Source: Oegoconia quadripuncta (lineage: Eukaryota; Arthropoda; Insecta; Lepidoptera; Autostichidae). Taken from it: a stretch of DNA of 64,000 bases. Below are positions 1 through 9,793 of the stretch, piece by piece (positions within the stretch are counted from its first letter, which is position 1; each line of letters starts with the position of its first letter). The stretch is taken from NCBI GenBank assembly GCA_949316235.1, contig OX438754.1:5565501-5629500 (forward strand). The letters are read 5' to 3'. The notes under the pieces are model-generated. The model ran no database searches, was not told the origin of the DNA, and saw only the letters and a program-made list of their open reading frames with translations. The position numbers were made by a program, and so were the translations under genes.

Positions 1-201
1 CGCTGGCCCAATGCGGGTTGGGGACTTCACATGCCTTTGAATTTTTATTTCTCAAGCATGCAGGTTTCCTCACGATGTTTTTCTTCACCGTTCAAGAGCT
101 TCTTCTTCAATTTAAGAGCTATGGCTCTTGTCGGTGGAGTAATGACCACGTCTCTCTACTTGAAAGACCGCGTCTTAAACCGCTGAGCTACTGACGCTCC
201 C
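1..201 (-). mobile_element. tRNA-derived SINE (family II), 5' head to the right
   Basis: On the minus strand the head near 201 reads into a tRNA-like A box, followed leftwards by the body seen in full copies at 7789 and 12311 (blocks 'cctgcatgc', 'cctcacgatgtttt', 'cccaatgcgggttggggac'). The middle is altered between about 100 and 160 and the tail runs off the window edge. Confidence 0.75.
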
Positions 202-255
202 GACCGACCGATGAATTACATTATAAATAATAAATCAATAAAGAGTTTCGCAAAA

Positions 256-479
256 TTAATATTTTATGTAGTACCCTTGAACAGTAATATGGTATCTAGG
301 TTTTATATGGTTATGTTCATGAACAGCCTTCAGTAGTATATTGCCGCATTTGGACATTGACAGAAATGCCTTGCAGCCAGCGGTGCACCGCCAACGTGAT
401 ACGGTATGCTTGGAGTACGTATAACCATTATACAGCAAGTACTTTTTTCCATTTTGGGTAGTTAATGTCTTAATCAAAC
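256..479 (-). CDS. mod(mdg4): E1: divergent FLYWCH alternative 3' exon, mod(mdg4)-like
   Basis: Terminal exon encoding about 73 residues after a split Gly codon (acceptor cttccgacag|GT). It keeps NGYTY, W-R-C, C-K-A-F and H-N-H, the FLYWCH finger ligands. It is the most divergent member: the loop between the two cysteines is three residues (CTAGC) where its relatives have five, and the Trp normally just after the junction is missing. It ends GYYIKY-stop, so the family tail is recognisable. It is the leftmost exon and hence the most 3' one on the minus strand. The finger is expected to give one mod(mdg4) isoform its DNA- or protein-binding specificity in the nucleus. The open frame and acceptor suggest it is functional. 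Confidence 0.72.
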
Positions 480-1288
480 CTGTCGGAAGAAAAATTTGCT
501 TTTGCGACAAAAACTATACGAGTATCACATTTTGTTAAATCATTTTCAATGGTCTAATAAGAAAATCAACATAATGTAAATATGGCATTACACTCAAAAC
601 TGATTAAAGCGACTAAGTGAACCAGTAAACCCTACGTCTGCCTTAAAATTCACTTCGAAATAATATATGTATACAAATGAGGCATTGCACCCAAAAAATA
701 TTGAATCATCAAAAACAGACTTTAATACGATTCCACGTTATGGAAAACAGTATAGGTACCTACTCGTAATTGAAAACGGTACATGAAATCACATTAAAAA
801 AAGTTTTGTCTGTGATATGAGAGCTGGTGACTACTTTGCTCAGCAGCTGAGCTTATGCATTCAGAGGGGCAATAGCGCTAGCGTACTAGGTACTGTGCCT
901 CACGGAAGCCAGTTGGTCGGCGTATTTTTACATAAGATATATTTTCAATTGTGTATTATAAAATTATTTATAATATCCATGTTTTATCTACATAGGCAAA
1001 TTTCTCGACACAATGGTCGGACTTGATCGCTGTCTGATGTGAGATTGACGTATGGTTTACAAAGGTTTTATGTGGTCGCTAACTGTTGCTAGCAATCAAC
1101 TTTCTTACAACGACTTGGATGAATGTACTTGCTACTAGTAAGAATGACACAGCATTAACACTGAGTGTTATACTCAGTGTAAATGTAACGTCATATCTAA
1201 TGTATCCTCATCATCATCGTATCTGATGCGACTATTATAAATGAGGCATTACGCTAAACACTATTTGAAATACTACTCTACTACGATA
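480..1288. other. spacer with one dispersed-repeat copy
   Basis: No gene is seen. Positions 817-985 match 52835-53005 closely (shared blocks 'tactttgctcagcagctgag' and 'gcctcacggaagc'). The frame there reads like the C-terminal end of an unidentified transposon protein (AGxYFAQQLSL, IQRGNSASVLGT). The rest is AT-rich, unassigned sequence. Confidence 0.6.
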
Positions 1289-1522
1289 TTCGTAGGTTCG
1301 ATCCCCGGCGGGGTACGCCTGGCTAGCTACCACCATCTTATCTAAGTCTGGCGCCAAACAGCAATGTTAATAGCATTATTGTGTTCCGGTTGTCAGACAT
1401 AATATAGCCAGTCCCCTAAATAAGATGGGGTGTCCGGGTCAGTACGCTTCCAAGTTCGGCCTCTTCACTTAACATCAGGTATGATTGAGCTCAAGTGCTA
1501 ACCCGTTGAGCGTAAAAAAAAA
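1289..1522 (+). mobile_element. SINE (family I), 5'-truncated
   Basis: Begins inside the B box ('ggttcgatccc') and follows the body of the full copy at 4548 to its A-rich tail. About 35 bp after 'ggggtac' are missing relative to that copy. Confidence 0.8.
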
Positions 1523-2024
1523 CTAGCGAACTGGCGAGTTATGTACGTCGAAGTTTCAATAGCATAACACGTTTTAAGCCCCGACGCAAAAACAGGGGTA
1601 TTATGAGATTGTAGCCTATATTTGTCTGGGTTCTGTCTGTGACATTGTAGCGTCAAAACCGCTGAAGAGTTCAGCCGTTAACTTTTAACACAATTGCTCT
1701 GTTATACTGTATACTAGGGCTAGCATGACCCATAGTCTCTATAATGACAAGAGATAAGCTATGCCTCTCTTTTACTTGTATAAAGCATGAACGTGACAAC
1801 ACGGTTCTTTCTTGTATCGCCGTACATTACGCTTGAGGATTTTCAAAATATACAATTAATGGATGTATTTTTTTAAATTACCAATTAACGTTAGAACCTA
1901 AGTTTTGGTCTAATAAAATTGAAACTTGTCTCGATTCGAAGAGAAGAGGAATAATTGTGATCATGAGTCAGAGTTGTGTTACTTACTCCACTGTATTTAC
2001 TTTGTAAGTAATCTATACTTTATC

Positions 2025-2160
2025 TCGCCTCCGTGGCACAATGTAAACAACATAACGTGTACTAAACTGAGGTCGCAGGATCGATTCGCAGAGGGGTTCA
2101 AGTTTAGTACCTACTCGGTGTGTTTGATAGTATGGCGCAGCTACCACCATCTTATCTAAG
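2025..2160 (+). mobile_element. SINE (family I), degenerate head fragment
   Basis: 'cgcctccgtggcacaatgta' and the 'ctaccaccatcttatctaag' block match the first 140 bp of the copy at 4548. The B box is mutated and the 3' half is missing. Confidence 0.7.
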
Positions 2161-2490
2161 GCCGGTATTTCAGAATGTTGCTCAAGATGTTACTCATCTT
2201 TGTACTAGAATAATTTGTGATAATGATGATGGAGAATTAAAAGCTTGTCTTTAATTAATGTAGAACTAATTTTTTTAAGTATTTATTCGAATATGATCCA
2301 AATTTTAATGATCTTAATTTTAAACAATTCCTTTTACCTTAATACAATAATTAAACTAAAACTATTTTTAAAATAATTCAGTTCAGAAACAAGCAGTACT
2401 ACTTTTGCTGTTATGTATACAAATACTTAACAGCAAAAGTATTAAATCCTAATATATTATTAGTATCAAGATTGAGATGAACTTAAATTA

Positions 2491-2824
2491 ACACTTGAGA
2501 CACTGCTGTGTTAAATACACAGCAAGTACAACAAGTAACAGTATCAAAAGAAATAGTATTGAGAGTGAGACTTGATCTCAATTTTGAGATCACTTTATTA
2601 ATATGACACTAAGACACTGACAACAAAAACTTCACTAAAAACTAAAGGTACAGATAGACACTTGAGACACTGCTGTGTTAAATACACAGCAAGTACAGCA
2701 AGTGACAGTATCAAAAGAAATAGTATTGAGAGTGAGACTTGATCTCAATTTTGAGATCACTTTCTTAATATGACACTAAGACACTGACTACAAAAACCAC
2801 ACTAAAAACTAAAGGTACAGACAG
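2491..2824. repeat. tandem duplication, two units of about 167 bp
   Basis: Unit 1 (2491-2657) and unit 2 (2658-2824) are nearly identical from 'acacttgagacactgctgtg' to 'actaaaggtacaga'. Both end in the AGGTACAG sequence that also begins the inverted-repeat element starting at 2813, so the tandem array abuts that element or arose with it. Confidence 0.85.
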
Positions 2825-3389
2825 ACATGCTTACGATCGTGCGACTTACTAGCAAGTAAGTCGCACGAAAGTATGCTATTAATGAGCAAGTGCTACCTAA
2901 TGGCAAGTGCCAAAACCATTACTACTGTCGAGCATGCTTACAAATTGATCGACGTTCGATTTTTGGGCATGCTACCTGACGTAGGAGAGGGCGCGCTTTG
3001 TGTGAACAGGTTTACTTATGAGCATGCTACTGTCGTCAGCTGTTCGTGCGTGCACGTTTTCGCGTCAAAAATGTATCGCTGGGGTGATCCGATCACGGAC
3101 CCAAATTTCTTGTTTTTTCTTCTCACTTTGGTTCCTTGATGACAGAACTTTTTGGATGTATTGCATTGCAAGCAAAAGGATGATTTAATCAGTTCGCTAC
3201 CATCACGTCCATGGTTGTGCGCGTACGAAATAGCAATTGTACGGAATGTTTGCTTAAAAGCATGCTCATTCAAGAGCAACCTAGCATGTTTATTGCTAGC
3301 AAATATATCAGTTCAAGCGCTAATCATTATAAGCTTACACATAAGCATGCTTTGTAACGTGCTATTAAAGAGCATGGCTTTCTGTACCT
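2813..3389 (+). mobile_element. Harbinger-like non-autonomous TIR element, copy 1
   Basis: Left end AGGTACAGACAGACATGCT, right end AGCATGGCTTTCTGTACCT, so the termini are inverted. The interior carries many AGCATGCT palindromes and a hairpin near 2835-2865. The middle is the reverse complement of the element at 31516, so the two copies lie in opposite orientation. The short frames inside show no recognisable protein. Confidence 0.75.
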
Positions 3390-3411
3390 ATATTAATTAA
3401 TATACATTCAA

Positions 3412-3641
3412 CTATTGATAAAGTTGAATATACTTCCCATCACTATGAATAGGGCGTGCGTGAATGTGCATTATATTTGCTCGAATAACTTCTTTATCCT
3501 TGGTCATTACGAGACGTGCCTTGCATCTCTGTCCGTTAGTACACACCCACCGCTCTGTAGTCTTAGATACTGTCTCACGATAAAATGTGTAGCCGTCGAC
3601 CATAGCTAGCATCTTGCCGGCCTTATTAAGAACCCATTGTA
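3412..3641 (-). CDS. mod(mdg4): E2: FLYWCH alternative 3' exon, mod(mdg4)-like
   Basis: Acceptor ttacag|TA, then a frame of 75 residues: VQWV at the junction, MVDGYTFY, ERWVCTN, C-K-A-R-L, H-I-H-A-R-P, ending GKYIQLYQ-stop. The Trp, two Cys and two His of a FLYWCH finger are all present with five residues between the cysteines. The first two exon bases complete a split Val codon if the upstream exon ends in G. It shares VQWV, NKAGK and the K-E/K-I-V/I-R tail with E3-E5. Its intron-side flank is repeated at 3712-3860, a sign of local tandem duplication. Confidence 0.88.
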
Positions 3642-3711
3642 CTGTAAGTAGACAAAAATAAAATTAGTTATGCTTTGTATAACCGAGTAAGTCTGCAGGT
3701 ACATGTGTAAG

Positions 3712-3860
3712 TATTTTAATAAAAGTAATGATATTTAATTTATTAGAACATTATATTTTACTTTGAAAAAATGTGTAGCCGTCGACCATAGCCGGCCTTA
3801 TTAAGAACCCGCTGTACTGTAAGCAGACCAAAATAAAATAAGCGATGCTTTGTATAACCG
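3712..3860 (-). pseudogene. truncated duplicate of the E2 5' end and its flank
   Basis: The 3768-3816 segment repeats the first part of E2 ('tgtgtagccgtcgaccatag', 'ccggccttattaagaaccc', 'tgtactgtaag'), but the junction Trp codon is CGG, a 12-nt deletion removes part of NKAGK-MLAM and the finger itself is absent. Spacer similarity continues on both sides (the 'aacattatattttact' block; 'gctttgtataaccgagtaag'). Confidence 0.8.
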
Positions 3861-4179
3861 AGTAAGTCAGTGGGTATATGTGTAAGTATTTTTAATTTAA
3901 TTAAATGAAAATTTTACTACATTTATTTCAGGATCTGTTAAGGCGCACATACAATACAAATTGTACAAACCTAAACATGTAAAATTATACTTACAAAATT
4001 AACATACAAATTATAAATGACTTTATTGGTAACTACAAATTGTATGTTACGCTTAATGCCCATGTTCATATCACATTAGATTGAGTGATATTCCATGAAT
4101 CAGAGACCAAATATGATGTATTTTCACGTGTCGTATATGCGGCCCTTATTATATATTATATTATATAAATAGAAGTAAT

Positions 4180-4280
4180 GATATTTACAAATACACTTTA
4201 TTACACAACAGAAAAGAAAATACAGTTACAGAAAGTGATAGGAGTAGAACGTCCAATTTGGCGACCTTTGATATTTCGGT
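4180..4280 (-). mobile_element. LINE 3'-end fragment
   Basis: Reverse complement of a sequence also present at about 43035-43125 (key block ctttctgtaactgtattttc plus an AATAAAGTGTATTTGTA tail). It is a 3'-UTR remnant with no coding sequence. Confidence 0.65.
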
Positions 4281-4547
4281 ATTTAATTTGATAGAACATT
4301 ATATTTTAATTAGATAAAATTTGGAGGCGACGACCATAGAGCGCTTACTACACTATCCTATTTTTGAAATCGGAAGCTAAGATGCGCTCGACATACATTA
4401 CTGGTTGAAGTAAGGATATTTGAAATGAAAGAACCACGCCTCCCAGCAATGTATACCGAATTAGTCTCTGCATTCAGGATGCAAGTAGTGCGGTCCGGAC
4501 CTTCCAATCTACAAAATCGGAATCTAACTGTTCTAATTTCGATCACA

Positions 4548-4878
4548 CCGCCTCCGTGGCTCAATGTAAACAACATTGGGTTTACGATTCGGAGGTCGCG
4601 GGTTCGATCCCCAGCGGGGTACATGTTTAAGTACTTGGTTTGGTTGGTGGTAGGGCATTTTAAATGTCCGCCTGGCTAGCTACCACCATCGTATCTAAAT
4701 CTGCCGCCAAGCAGCAATGTTAATAGCGTTGTTGTGTTCCGGTTGTCAGATATAAGATAGCCATTCCCCCAAATGTGTTGGGGTTTCCGGGTCAGTACGA
4801 TTCCACCTTTGACCTCAACTTCACTTAACAGCAGGTGTGATTGAGGTCAAGTACCAACCCGTTGTGCATAAAAAAAAC
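4548..4878 (+). mobile_element. tRNA-derived SINE (family I), full length
   Basis: Complete copy: A-box-like 'tggctcaatg', B box 'ggttcgatccc', conserved body and A-rich tail. Other copies lie at 35171, 41032, 43206 and 55403 (minus strand) and as fragments elsewhere. The open frames inside it are repeat-derived, not genes. Confidence 0.9.
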
Positions 4879-5113
4879 ACCTCTCTATTCCCCTACTTAC
4901 ATTTTTTACAAATAGGATAGTGTAATAAACGCGTAATAAATCACTGTACTGCAAGTATACCAACATAAAATTAGTGATCCTTTATGTAATCGAGTAAGCC
5001 TGTATATGTGTAAGTATTTTTATTAAAAGTAAAAATGTTATTTAATTTGACAGAACATTATATTTTACTTTACATCCAACATTACTTATATGACATATTT
5101 TCATGTTGATCAT

Positions 5114-5337
5114 TCAAACAAAAACATATTTTCCTTCACTATGACAAGGGCGTAAATGAGAATGAGCAATATTGGAACGAACAATTTTGTTATTCTTGGA
5201 AATATAGAGGTATGCATTGCATTTTCGGCAGTTTGTGCATGCCCATCGCTGTGCGCGTTTAGTAGACTTGTTATGGTAGAATGTGTAGCCATCGATCATT
5301 ACTAGTATCTTACCAGCCTTATTACGAACCCACTGTA
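5114..5337 (-). CDS. mod(mdg4): E3: FLYWCH alternative 3' exon, mod(mdg4)-like
   Basis: Acceptor ctgttttag|TA opens a frame of 73 residues: VQWVRNKAGK, MIDGYTFYHN, QRWACTN, C-N-A-Y, H-S-H-L-R-P, ending GKYVFV-stop. The finger ligands W-x-C, C and H-x-H are intact. C-K-A-R of the relatives is C-N-A-Y here, and an extra Cys lies between the two ligand cysteines (CTNCRKC). The intron side resembles the flanks of E2 and E4. An overlapping frame on the same strand (from 5292) is a shadow. Confidence 0.87.
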
Positions 5338-5871
5338 CTAAAACAGATCAAGAAAAATAAATGACACGTTAGGTAAAAAGCTGTATTTTCAGTGTAGATG
5401 CAAGTACTTAAGAAGAGTAGACAGGGCCGCAATACTATTGGTTAACATTGTGAAAAAAACTTAGACAAAGGACACTATATACTTATAATTAAAAAATACG
5501 ATATGAAAGCTTCCTATACCGTTGGGGTCGCTTGACTCGGTAGGTAGGGGTGGTAATTTTTTAATCGATGTAATTTGTATAATAGTTACCGACCATTGAG
5601 GAAATAATTGAATTTACAGTCAAACAACTTGTAATTCGTTTCTACTCAAAAACTCACCGTCAAATATCTCGAATTCTAGAAACTAAATTTTCGTAGAAAT
5701 GTCATAGCAAACCTAACCAGCGGCACGGACTGCTCCAGATTACAAGTGATAGTTCAATAATCACCACTTGTATTATAGAGCCAATAGTCAACCATCCCCA
5801 CTCCTATATTTAATAAAAATCAATGTGTGAATAAACTTATTTTTAATGACAAATTATTAAGTACGAATAAT

Positions 5872-6901
5872 CGGATGAGTTTTTTTATCGTAAAGAAAAA
5901 ATAGGGCATATTTGATAAGTGAAGAGGCGGAGTATATTGCCTTGAGTGAGGCTACGAAAGAGACAGTGTACTGTCGTGCGTTGCTAACTGAGCTGCTGGG
6001 ATGTAGCGACATCGTTGTCATGAATATTGACAACCAATCAGCAGCTAGGTTGGCGAAGAACCCAACGTACCATAGACGTACAAAACATATTGATGTTAGA
6101 TATCATTATGTGCGTGACGTCGTAGACAATAAGATGGTGGAGCTCAGATACTTGGCGACGGAACATATGTTGGCCGACGTCCTGACGAAGCCTTTAGCAA
6201 GACTTAAGCATGAAGGTTTATATAAGGTTCTGCTGCAACAAGCCAGGCTTAAGGGGCTGTGTTGAGGTTGTAAAACCCCAGCTTTTAATCCTGGCTAGGT
6301 TGCAAAGTTTTTGTGGGTTGATGGCGATTGTCATCTGTCAATCTCTCGGTGAAAAATTCTATGTCAATCGTAAATATTATTTTAATCTTCTATTGCTGAT
6401 TTATACTTACAATAGATATTGACAGATGGTTTAATTTTTTTTCCAATCTGTTAACGACTGGCTGGTGAGCTTTTTGAAATCATATTTTTTTATGTACCTA
6501 TTCCTTTTATAAGAAAACAGTTGTCGTTTTTGATACTTCAATTTTGGCAATACATATTTTGTGGGTTACGTGCATATTTTCGTCTTTAAAACAATCCATG
6601 ATCGAATAAAGCGATGTGTCATTTGACGATCGCGTTTGCAGCCTATTCCACATAATTACATCATTAACTTAAATAAATTTAAAAAACTTGGAGAAAGTAT
6701 GAGCGCCAAATAAATTTCGCATGACAGGAATCCTACGAATCCCGCCATTCGCATATCAATCTCCGGCCGGCGCGTGCGTCGATGATGGTTTTGAAAAAAA
6801 TAATATTAAACTACCTATGCCAATGCCTAATATTAAACTATCTATGCCTTCTATTTCCTATATATGCCCTATTTTTTCCTTACTGTAAAAAAACTCATCC
6901 G
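5872..6901. mobile_element. inverted-repeat element with a Copia fragment nested inside
   Basis: Left terminus CGGATGAGTTTTTTTATCG (5872) and right terminus ending 'aaaactcatccg' (6901) are inverted copies of about 40 bp, including 'aaaaaatagggcatat'. A shorter copy without the Copia insert lies at 32341-32692. Between roughly 6590 and 6680 the interior matches that copy in reverse orientation. Confidence 0.75.
5912..6265 (+). pseudogene. Ty1/Copia retrotransposon RNase H C-terminal fragment
   Basis: The frame shows the end of a Copia RNase H: E-A-E-Y-I-A-L-S-E-A near the start, then DNQSAARLAKNP, RRTKHIDVRYHYVRD and M-L-A-D-V-L-T-K-P-L near the end. Integrase, reverse transcriptase and the upstream LTR are missing, so it is a 5'-truncated remnant. 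A TGTTGAGG sequence overlapping the stop codon may be the start of the 3' LTR. It lies within the inverted-repeat element 5872-6901, indicating a later nested insertion. Confidence 0.85.
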
Positions 6902-6945
6902 CGTATAAGAACTGATATGATGATGATATAAGCACCTTACACTAT

Positions 6946-7178
6946 TCAAACCTTTATATATTTTCCATCATGCATTACATATTTAGGACGTATATGAGTG
7001 TGTTCTGTATTTGAACGAACTATTTCTTTATTTTTTGTTAGAATAAGAAAAGCCTTGCATCTTGTATGGTTGGTGCACACCCATCGCTCTGTGTATTTAC
7101 TGTTGGTCTTATCATGGTAGAATGTGTAGCCGTCCACTACAGCTAGTCTTTTACCGGCTTGATTGACAATCCATTGCA
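6946..7178 (-). CDS. mod(mdg4): E4: FLYWCH alternative 3' exon, mod(mdg4)-like
   Basis: Acceptor ctgtttttag|TG, then 76 residues: VQWIVNQAGK, VVDGYTFYHD, ERWVCTN, C-K-A-F, H-T-H-I-R-P, ending GKYIKV-stop. All FLYWCH ligands are present with standard five-residue Cys spacing. Closest to E2, E3 and the broken E5. The split first codon is Val as in most members. Nothing in the sequence argues against function. Confidence 0.9.
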
Positions 7179-7459
7179 CTAAAAACAGATCAAAATGGCG
7201 ACGGTATTTAAGTAATCCAATAAGGTAATAGGCAGGTAAATTTAATTTTATTTAAAGTTAAAATCTTAATTGATGATGTCGCCGCAATAATACCAATGAC
7301 ATTCAACACGACCTAGGGGTTTCACAGAATGCTGGTATTTTCTGCATTGCTGCAGCTTGCGGTAGTGGAGCTTGAGTTAATTATTTCTGTAAATAAATTA
7401 TTTGTGCCCATTCTGTATGTAGGTACCATCGTCAAATAAAGAGATTTTTCTTTCTTTCA

Positions 7460-7727
7460 AATTTTAATATATTTTCCATTAAGTACCTAATATATACTTA
7501 ACGAGTAGGCCGTCAATGATTGTGCTCTGTATTTAAAAGAATTATTTCTTTATTCTTAGTCACAAGCCTTGCATCTCAAACGGTTAGTGCATACCCACCG
7601 CTCTGTGAATTTATAGCTCCTATCGTAGTAGAATATCCTATAGTAGATAAAAAAAAAGAAAAAAAAAAAGAATGTGTAGCCATCAATCATAGCTAAAATT
7701 TTACCGGTCTTATTAGGACCTACTGTA
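7460..7727 (-). pseudogene. mod(mdg4): E5: broken FLYWCH exon
   Basis: The acceptor ctgtttttag|TA survives, but the junction Trp codon is TAG and a 1-nt loss nearby shifts the frame. A purine/pyrimidine-rich insertion (about 7640-7672) splits GYTF from the next strand, and a deletion after C-K-A removes the linker, so the histidine part is recognisable only as DNA (7460-7560 resembles the E4 3' end). It cannot encode a finger and is a decaying duplicate of the E2-E4 group. Confidence 0.88.
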
Positions 7728-7788
7728 CTAAAAACAGAACTAAATAAATTAAGCGTCCCTTTTTTGTTTGTTATACTACACAAACACA

Positions 7789-8112
7789 TGAGCGTCGGTG
7801 GCTCAGTGGAGGAGACACAGTCTCCCAATTTGGGAGGTCCAAGTTCGATCCCCAGATAGGCCATGTACCAATGAGTTTTTAAATTTAATTTAATTACTTA
7901 TGTGCATTTATCCGACTGTTCTTGAACGGTGAAGGAAAACATCGTGAGGAAACCTGCATGCCTGAGAAATACAAATTCTGAGGCATGTAAAGACCCCAAC
8001 CAGCATTAGGCCAGCCGGGCGGACTATGGCCCCATACAGGGAGTATGGGTGTATTTAGAGAAGGTCTATATCACTGCAGTGGGATATTTACGGACTGATG
8101 ATGATGATGATA
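7789..8112 (+). mobile_element. tRNA-derived SINE (family II), full length
   Basis: A box 'tggctcagtgg', B box-like 'gttcgatcccc', body with 'gaggaaacctgcatgcctga', ending in a (TGA)n tail (gatgatgatgatga). A second full copy is at 12311-12622, part of one at 47287 and a reversed one at 1-201. Confidence 0.9.
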
Positions 8113-8129
8113 CTACACAAATACATTCT

Positions 8130-8304
8130 TTTTTTTCTTGCAAATATATATACACATTATAAATAAAAACATTTATAACTCGGGTGCACATGTCCGTATT
8201 CATCATACAAACATATGCCCATAGCGGGATTCGCACTCGTGACCTCTAGATTGAGACTGACCGCTATGGTCAGTATCTTAACCACTACACCAAACAGGTC
8301 GTCT
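8130..8304 (-). mobile_element. tRNA-derived SINE (family III)
   Basis: Read on the minus strand: 'ggtgtagtggttaagatact' (A box) and a B-box-like 'gtgcgaatccc', then 'atgaatacggacatgtg', 'cgagttataaatg' and an AT-rich tail. Relatives at 13355-13520, tails at 32180 and 47405, and split around an insertion at 60384-60841. Confidence 0.8.
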
Positions 8305-9685
8305 TGTAAAATTAGTCATTTTTTCAAAGTAATCCAGTAGGCAGTTAGAGGCATTTTGTATGCCTCTATACAATGCAGTACGATACAAATACTCTTTATT
8401 GCGCAAAATAATTTACAATAATTTATCTATCTGCCTAATGGATGTATGGATTTGTTTAATAAAAATCATTGTTCAATTATAGTTTTATTTGTAATTAAAA
8501 CTATAATTACTTAAATGCAAATTAATATCTTAAATTGGTAAAACTGACAATGTAAGCGCCATTGTACCTCATGTATGATCTGTATAGACCTTACCATACA
8601 AGTAATAAATATTAAGTAAATAATATTGACCTTACCATCTTTTACATTATCTAAAGCAAATTGTAAATAAGTAACTCTCTATTTAACTAAATTCACTAGG
8701 TTAATACCTATCTTAAAATTTCAATGTCGTTTAGTTGATATGTACTATGTTTAATGCAAACCCGTCTTGGCGAATAAGTATACAACGTGAATTTCCATTA
8801 TATGTGAAGTCGAAAATCTCTGTACTACAAAAAAAAATTATGTAAATATGCAAGGTCAAAAACGTCATACCAAGCAAGATAAGTTCTACATTTAAAATAT
8901 TGTTTAAAAACAATGTCTGTGCAAGGAGTTCCTCTTCCATAGAAGTTGCTGACGTAGGTACTAACTAAATATACGTAAAAGATATGTACTCTTACGGTCA
9001 GCTCACGAAAACTCCGTCCACCTCATGACTGTTGTATTACTTTTGTTTGTGATACTACAAGTAAACTATTTTCGAAATAGCTTCAAATGTTTAGAGTAAC
9101 ACGTTGCGTCGATTACTCCTTATGTTGAAAGCACATTACATCGGGAAACTTTTGAAAATCCTCGAAAAGCTTATTAATTACGATTAAGTAGTCAGCGCCA
9201 GTTTGGTCGTTGAGCTCATAAATAAATGTATCACCTGCGACCTGGTTTCTCACAGATGCAACTCCCATTACGTATACCTACATATAAACCTTTCGGAAGA
9301 AATTATTAAACATAGTGAAAACCGTCTCCAAACCCGTTGCGTATTTTAGAATGAAGCGAGCAAACAGATTTGTTTTATACCATTTAAAAATTAGAGAAGA
9401 GATTATCGGTTCAACGACCTCTACATATAAGCTATGTGGCGTGCTCACTGCCATGCCACTTCAGCTCCCGTATTCTAAATGGTTGACAATCGAAAATCGA
9501 TTCGGTATCCGAAAGTTTCAATCCCGTGAACTAAAAGGCATTCGAAGTTTGAAAAATTTCCGAGACCTAGAGATGAGCGATACTTATCGATACGAAATAT
9601 CGATACTACTGTTGCTGTTATAGTGTGGTGTCAAATAAATATATGTCTATGTATGCCTACATAAAGATAATGTAATAGGATGTAA
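8305..9685. other. spacer, no recognised gene
   Basis: AT-rich sequence. A possible LINE 3' tail lies at 8380-8420. A plus-strand frame of about 100 codons at 9315-9623 has no recognisable motif, no splice context and a repetitive 'cgatacttatcgatacg' end, so it is not called as a gene. Confidence 0.5.
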
Positions 9686-9793
9686 AAGATGGGATAAGAT
9701 GGGATTTTCGGGTCAGTCCGTTTCCACCTTCGGCCTCATCTTCACTTAACATTAGGTGTGATTGAGGTAAACTAACCCGTTATACATAAAATA
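9686..9793 (+). mobile_element. SINE (family I), 3' fragment
   Basis: 'gggtcagtccgtttccacct', 'cggcctcatcttcacttaac' and the tail 'aacccgttatacataaaa' match the last 100 bp of the copy at 4548. Confidence 0.8.

Noticed and set aside
2491..2824. CRISPR-like or regulatory repeat array
   Set aside because: Only two long tandem units without spacers, in a eukaryotic repeat context.
2813..3400. Overlapping frames of 82-88 codons on both strands
   Set aside because: They lie in the Harbinger-like element, contradict one another and match no transposase.
4548..4620. Possible tRNA genes (A and B boxes)
   Set aside because: The tRNA-like heads cannot form a full cloverleaf and recur with SINE bodies; they are SINE promoters.
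7556..7864. 102-codon minus-strand frame joining SINE sequence to E5
   Set aside because: The first part is antisense SINE and the rest is the frameshifted E5; it is not a real protein.
9315..9623. 102-codon plus-strand frame
   Set aside because: No motif, no splice signals, no homology to the array; low complexity Leu end. Probably chance.
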